NCBI GenBank assembly: GCA_035493595.1
Contig: DATJHZ010000295.1
Span: 1-7,166 of the forward strand
DNA length: 7,166 bases
Direction of reading: 5' to 3'
From: DATCRE01 sp035493595
GTDB lineage: Bacteria; Bacteroidota; Bacteroidia; Cytophagales; Cyclobacteriaceae
This document shows positions 6,155 through 7,166 of the stretch, piece after piece. The notes under the pieces were generated by a model that was not told the origin of the DNA, did not search any database, and was given only the letters and a program-made list of their open reading frames with translations. The first letter of the stretch is position 1. Every line of letters begins with the position of its first letter. A program made the position numbers and the translations under genes.

Positions 6155-7166
6155 TTCTACGCGCAACGTATTCACCGGATTCATGGCTGCTGCACTATAC
6201 ACCTTATACCCAATAGTTAATCCTGAAATGAAAAACAACAATGCAATAGAAGCAATAAACGTCATTGCATTAGTACCCTGGTAGTAATCCCAGATACTAT
6301 CCATCAGAGAGTCTACCATGTAGTAACTCAACACTGATCCCAATATTGAAGCTAATGTGAGAATGATAATAAACTCTGTATTTATAATCCTGGTAATATT
6401 AGTAACCGATGCTCCCAACACTTTGCGAACACCGATCTCTTTCATTTTCTTAATAATATTTAATGACACTAAGGAGAACAAGCCCGTGGCCGACAGCATC
6501 AACGCAACTATACCCAGGAATACAAACATCTTAATGATATTATTATTAACAGTTGTTGATTCTGACAATTCTTCTTTCAGCAGCCTTCCATTATAGAGAC
6601 GATTTGGAAATACTTCCTTCCATTTCTTTTCCATAAACTTATTTACATCAAGAAGACTGGCATCTGATGTGCTCACGATTAAATGAGAGTAATTTTTTGG
6701 TTCTGTATAGCGAATCATCATCGGTTCAAGTTCGCGCCATAATCCCTGAGTATAAACATTCTTCACTACACCTATAACATACAACTTGTTAGTGTCCATC
6801 CAGATAATCTCTTTACCAATTGCTTTATCCCATCCAAAACTTTGGGCAAGTTTTTCAGTGATGATCACTGACTCTTTGCGATCTGATTCAGAATCTTTGG
6901 TGAAATCACGACCTTCTTTTAATTCAAGTCCCATAGTTTTCAAATAGTCATCGCCAACATCAATGATATCTACTTCAAGCTGTTTTGATTCAACTTTGAT
7001 GGGATCATTGTATCGTGAAGACCAGATGCTATGCTTGGAACCTGCAATTGAAACGATGTTTGGATTTTCTTTTAATGAATTTCGATACGTTTCAAATTCG
7101 CTTTGACCATCGATGTATGAAATAATCACACCCTTTTGATCGAACCCTAAATCGAAGTCACGTTGA
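6152..7166 (-). CDS. ABC transporter permease, FtsX/MacB-like (partial: C-terminal part, cut by the right edge)
   Basis: The frame is open without a stop to the window edge, so the gene continues beyond it. The codons just inside the edge (7130-7165) read QRDFDLGFDQKG, matching the NRDLGMNK motif after TM5 of the neighbouring permease. A GTG at 7127-7129 is therefore an internal valine, not the start. Visible parts, in order, are the second periplasmic domain with LKEGRDF and LYVIGVVKNVYTQGLW (the VGVVKDF-type motif), then the C-terminal FtsX domain. That domain has TM segments near 6461-6529, 6305-6376 and 6194-6262, the cytoplasmic motif KEIGVRKVLGAS (6407-6442) and the ending NPVNTLRVE. 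About 460 residues are missing if it matches the 800-aa length of its neighbour. The two proteins align along this region but are well diverged, so the duplication is old. Both genes run the same way, 79 bases apart, and may be co-transcribed. The transported substrate is unknown. Confidence 0.9.
   Translation of the reverse strand, partial: QRDFDLGFDQKGVIISYIDGQSEFETYRNSLKENPNIVSIAGSKHSIWSSRYNDPIKVESKQLEVDIIDVGDDYLKTMGLELKEGRDFTKDSESDRKESVIITEKLAQSFGWDKAIGKEIIWMDTNKLYVIGVVKNVYTQGLWRELEPMMIRYTEPKNYSHLIVSTSDASLLDVNKFMEKKWKEVFPNRLYNGRLLKEELSESTTVNNNIIKMFVFLGIVALMLSATGLFSLVSLNIIKKMKEIGVRKVLGASVTNITRIINTEFIIILTLASILGSVLSYYMVDSLMDSIWDYYQGTNAMTFIASIALLFFISGLTIGYKVYSAAAMNPVNTLRVE

Noticed and set aside
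3918..6446. Similar DNA near 3918-3960, 5071-5105 and 6405-6446, looking like dispersed repeats
   Set aside because: These encode the KE(I/V)GxRK motif of the three FtsX domains, so the similarity is protein homology and not a mobile or regulatory repeat.

Overview
The window looks like chromosomal DNA of a Bacteroidota bacterium, probably from the Cytophagales or a nearby group. This is inferred from four things: the AT-rich sequence; the general lack of Shine-Dalgarno sites; the fused CrtYcd-type lycopene cyclase next to a CrtZ hydroxylase; and the roughly 800-residue two-domain FtsX/MacB-like permeases, which these bacteria typically carry in several diverged copies. No rRNA, tRNA, CRISPR array, insertion sequence or phage gene was seen.

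Left half (1-3185, plus strand): a compact light- and UV-protection cluster. After the last 28 codons of an unidentified gene (1-87) and a 67-base gap holding an imperfect hairpin (108-146), four genes follow in tight succession. They are a class I CPD photolyase (phr, 155-1468), a START/SRPBCC-fold protein of unknown role (1502-1987), a beta-carotene 3-hydroxylase (crtZ, 1984-2478) and a fused-type lycopene beta-cyclase (crtYcd, 2481-3185). Spacings of +33, -4 and +2 bases argue for one transcript. The cyclase would convert lycopene to beta-carotene and CrtZ would convert that to zeaxanthin, while the photolyase repairs UV-induced pyrimidine dimers. The earlier carotenoid genes (crtE, crtB, crtI) are not in the window.

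Middle (3186-3669): a probably bidirectional terminator (3221-3253) separates the cluster from a convergent minus-strand gene for a 91-residue, very lysine-rich protein with no recognised family (3279-3554). It is followed by a short AT-rich spacer with a candidate Bacteroidota-type promoter.

Right half (3670-7166, minus strand): two consecutive FtsX/MacB-like ABC-transporter permeases. One is complete (800 aa). The other lies upstream of it and is cut by the window edge, so only its C-terminal part is present. No ATP-binding subunit is visible. The 79-base spacer between them contains a perfect 7-bp inverted repeat.

I found no clearly new system. The points most worth a second look are the hairpin pressed against the TTG start of phr, the unexplained SRPBCC protein inside the photoprotection operon, the absence of the E. 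coli-type folate-antenna residues in the photolyase, and the lysine-rich small protein.
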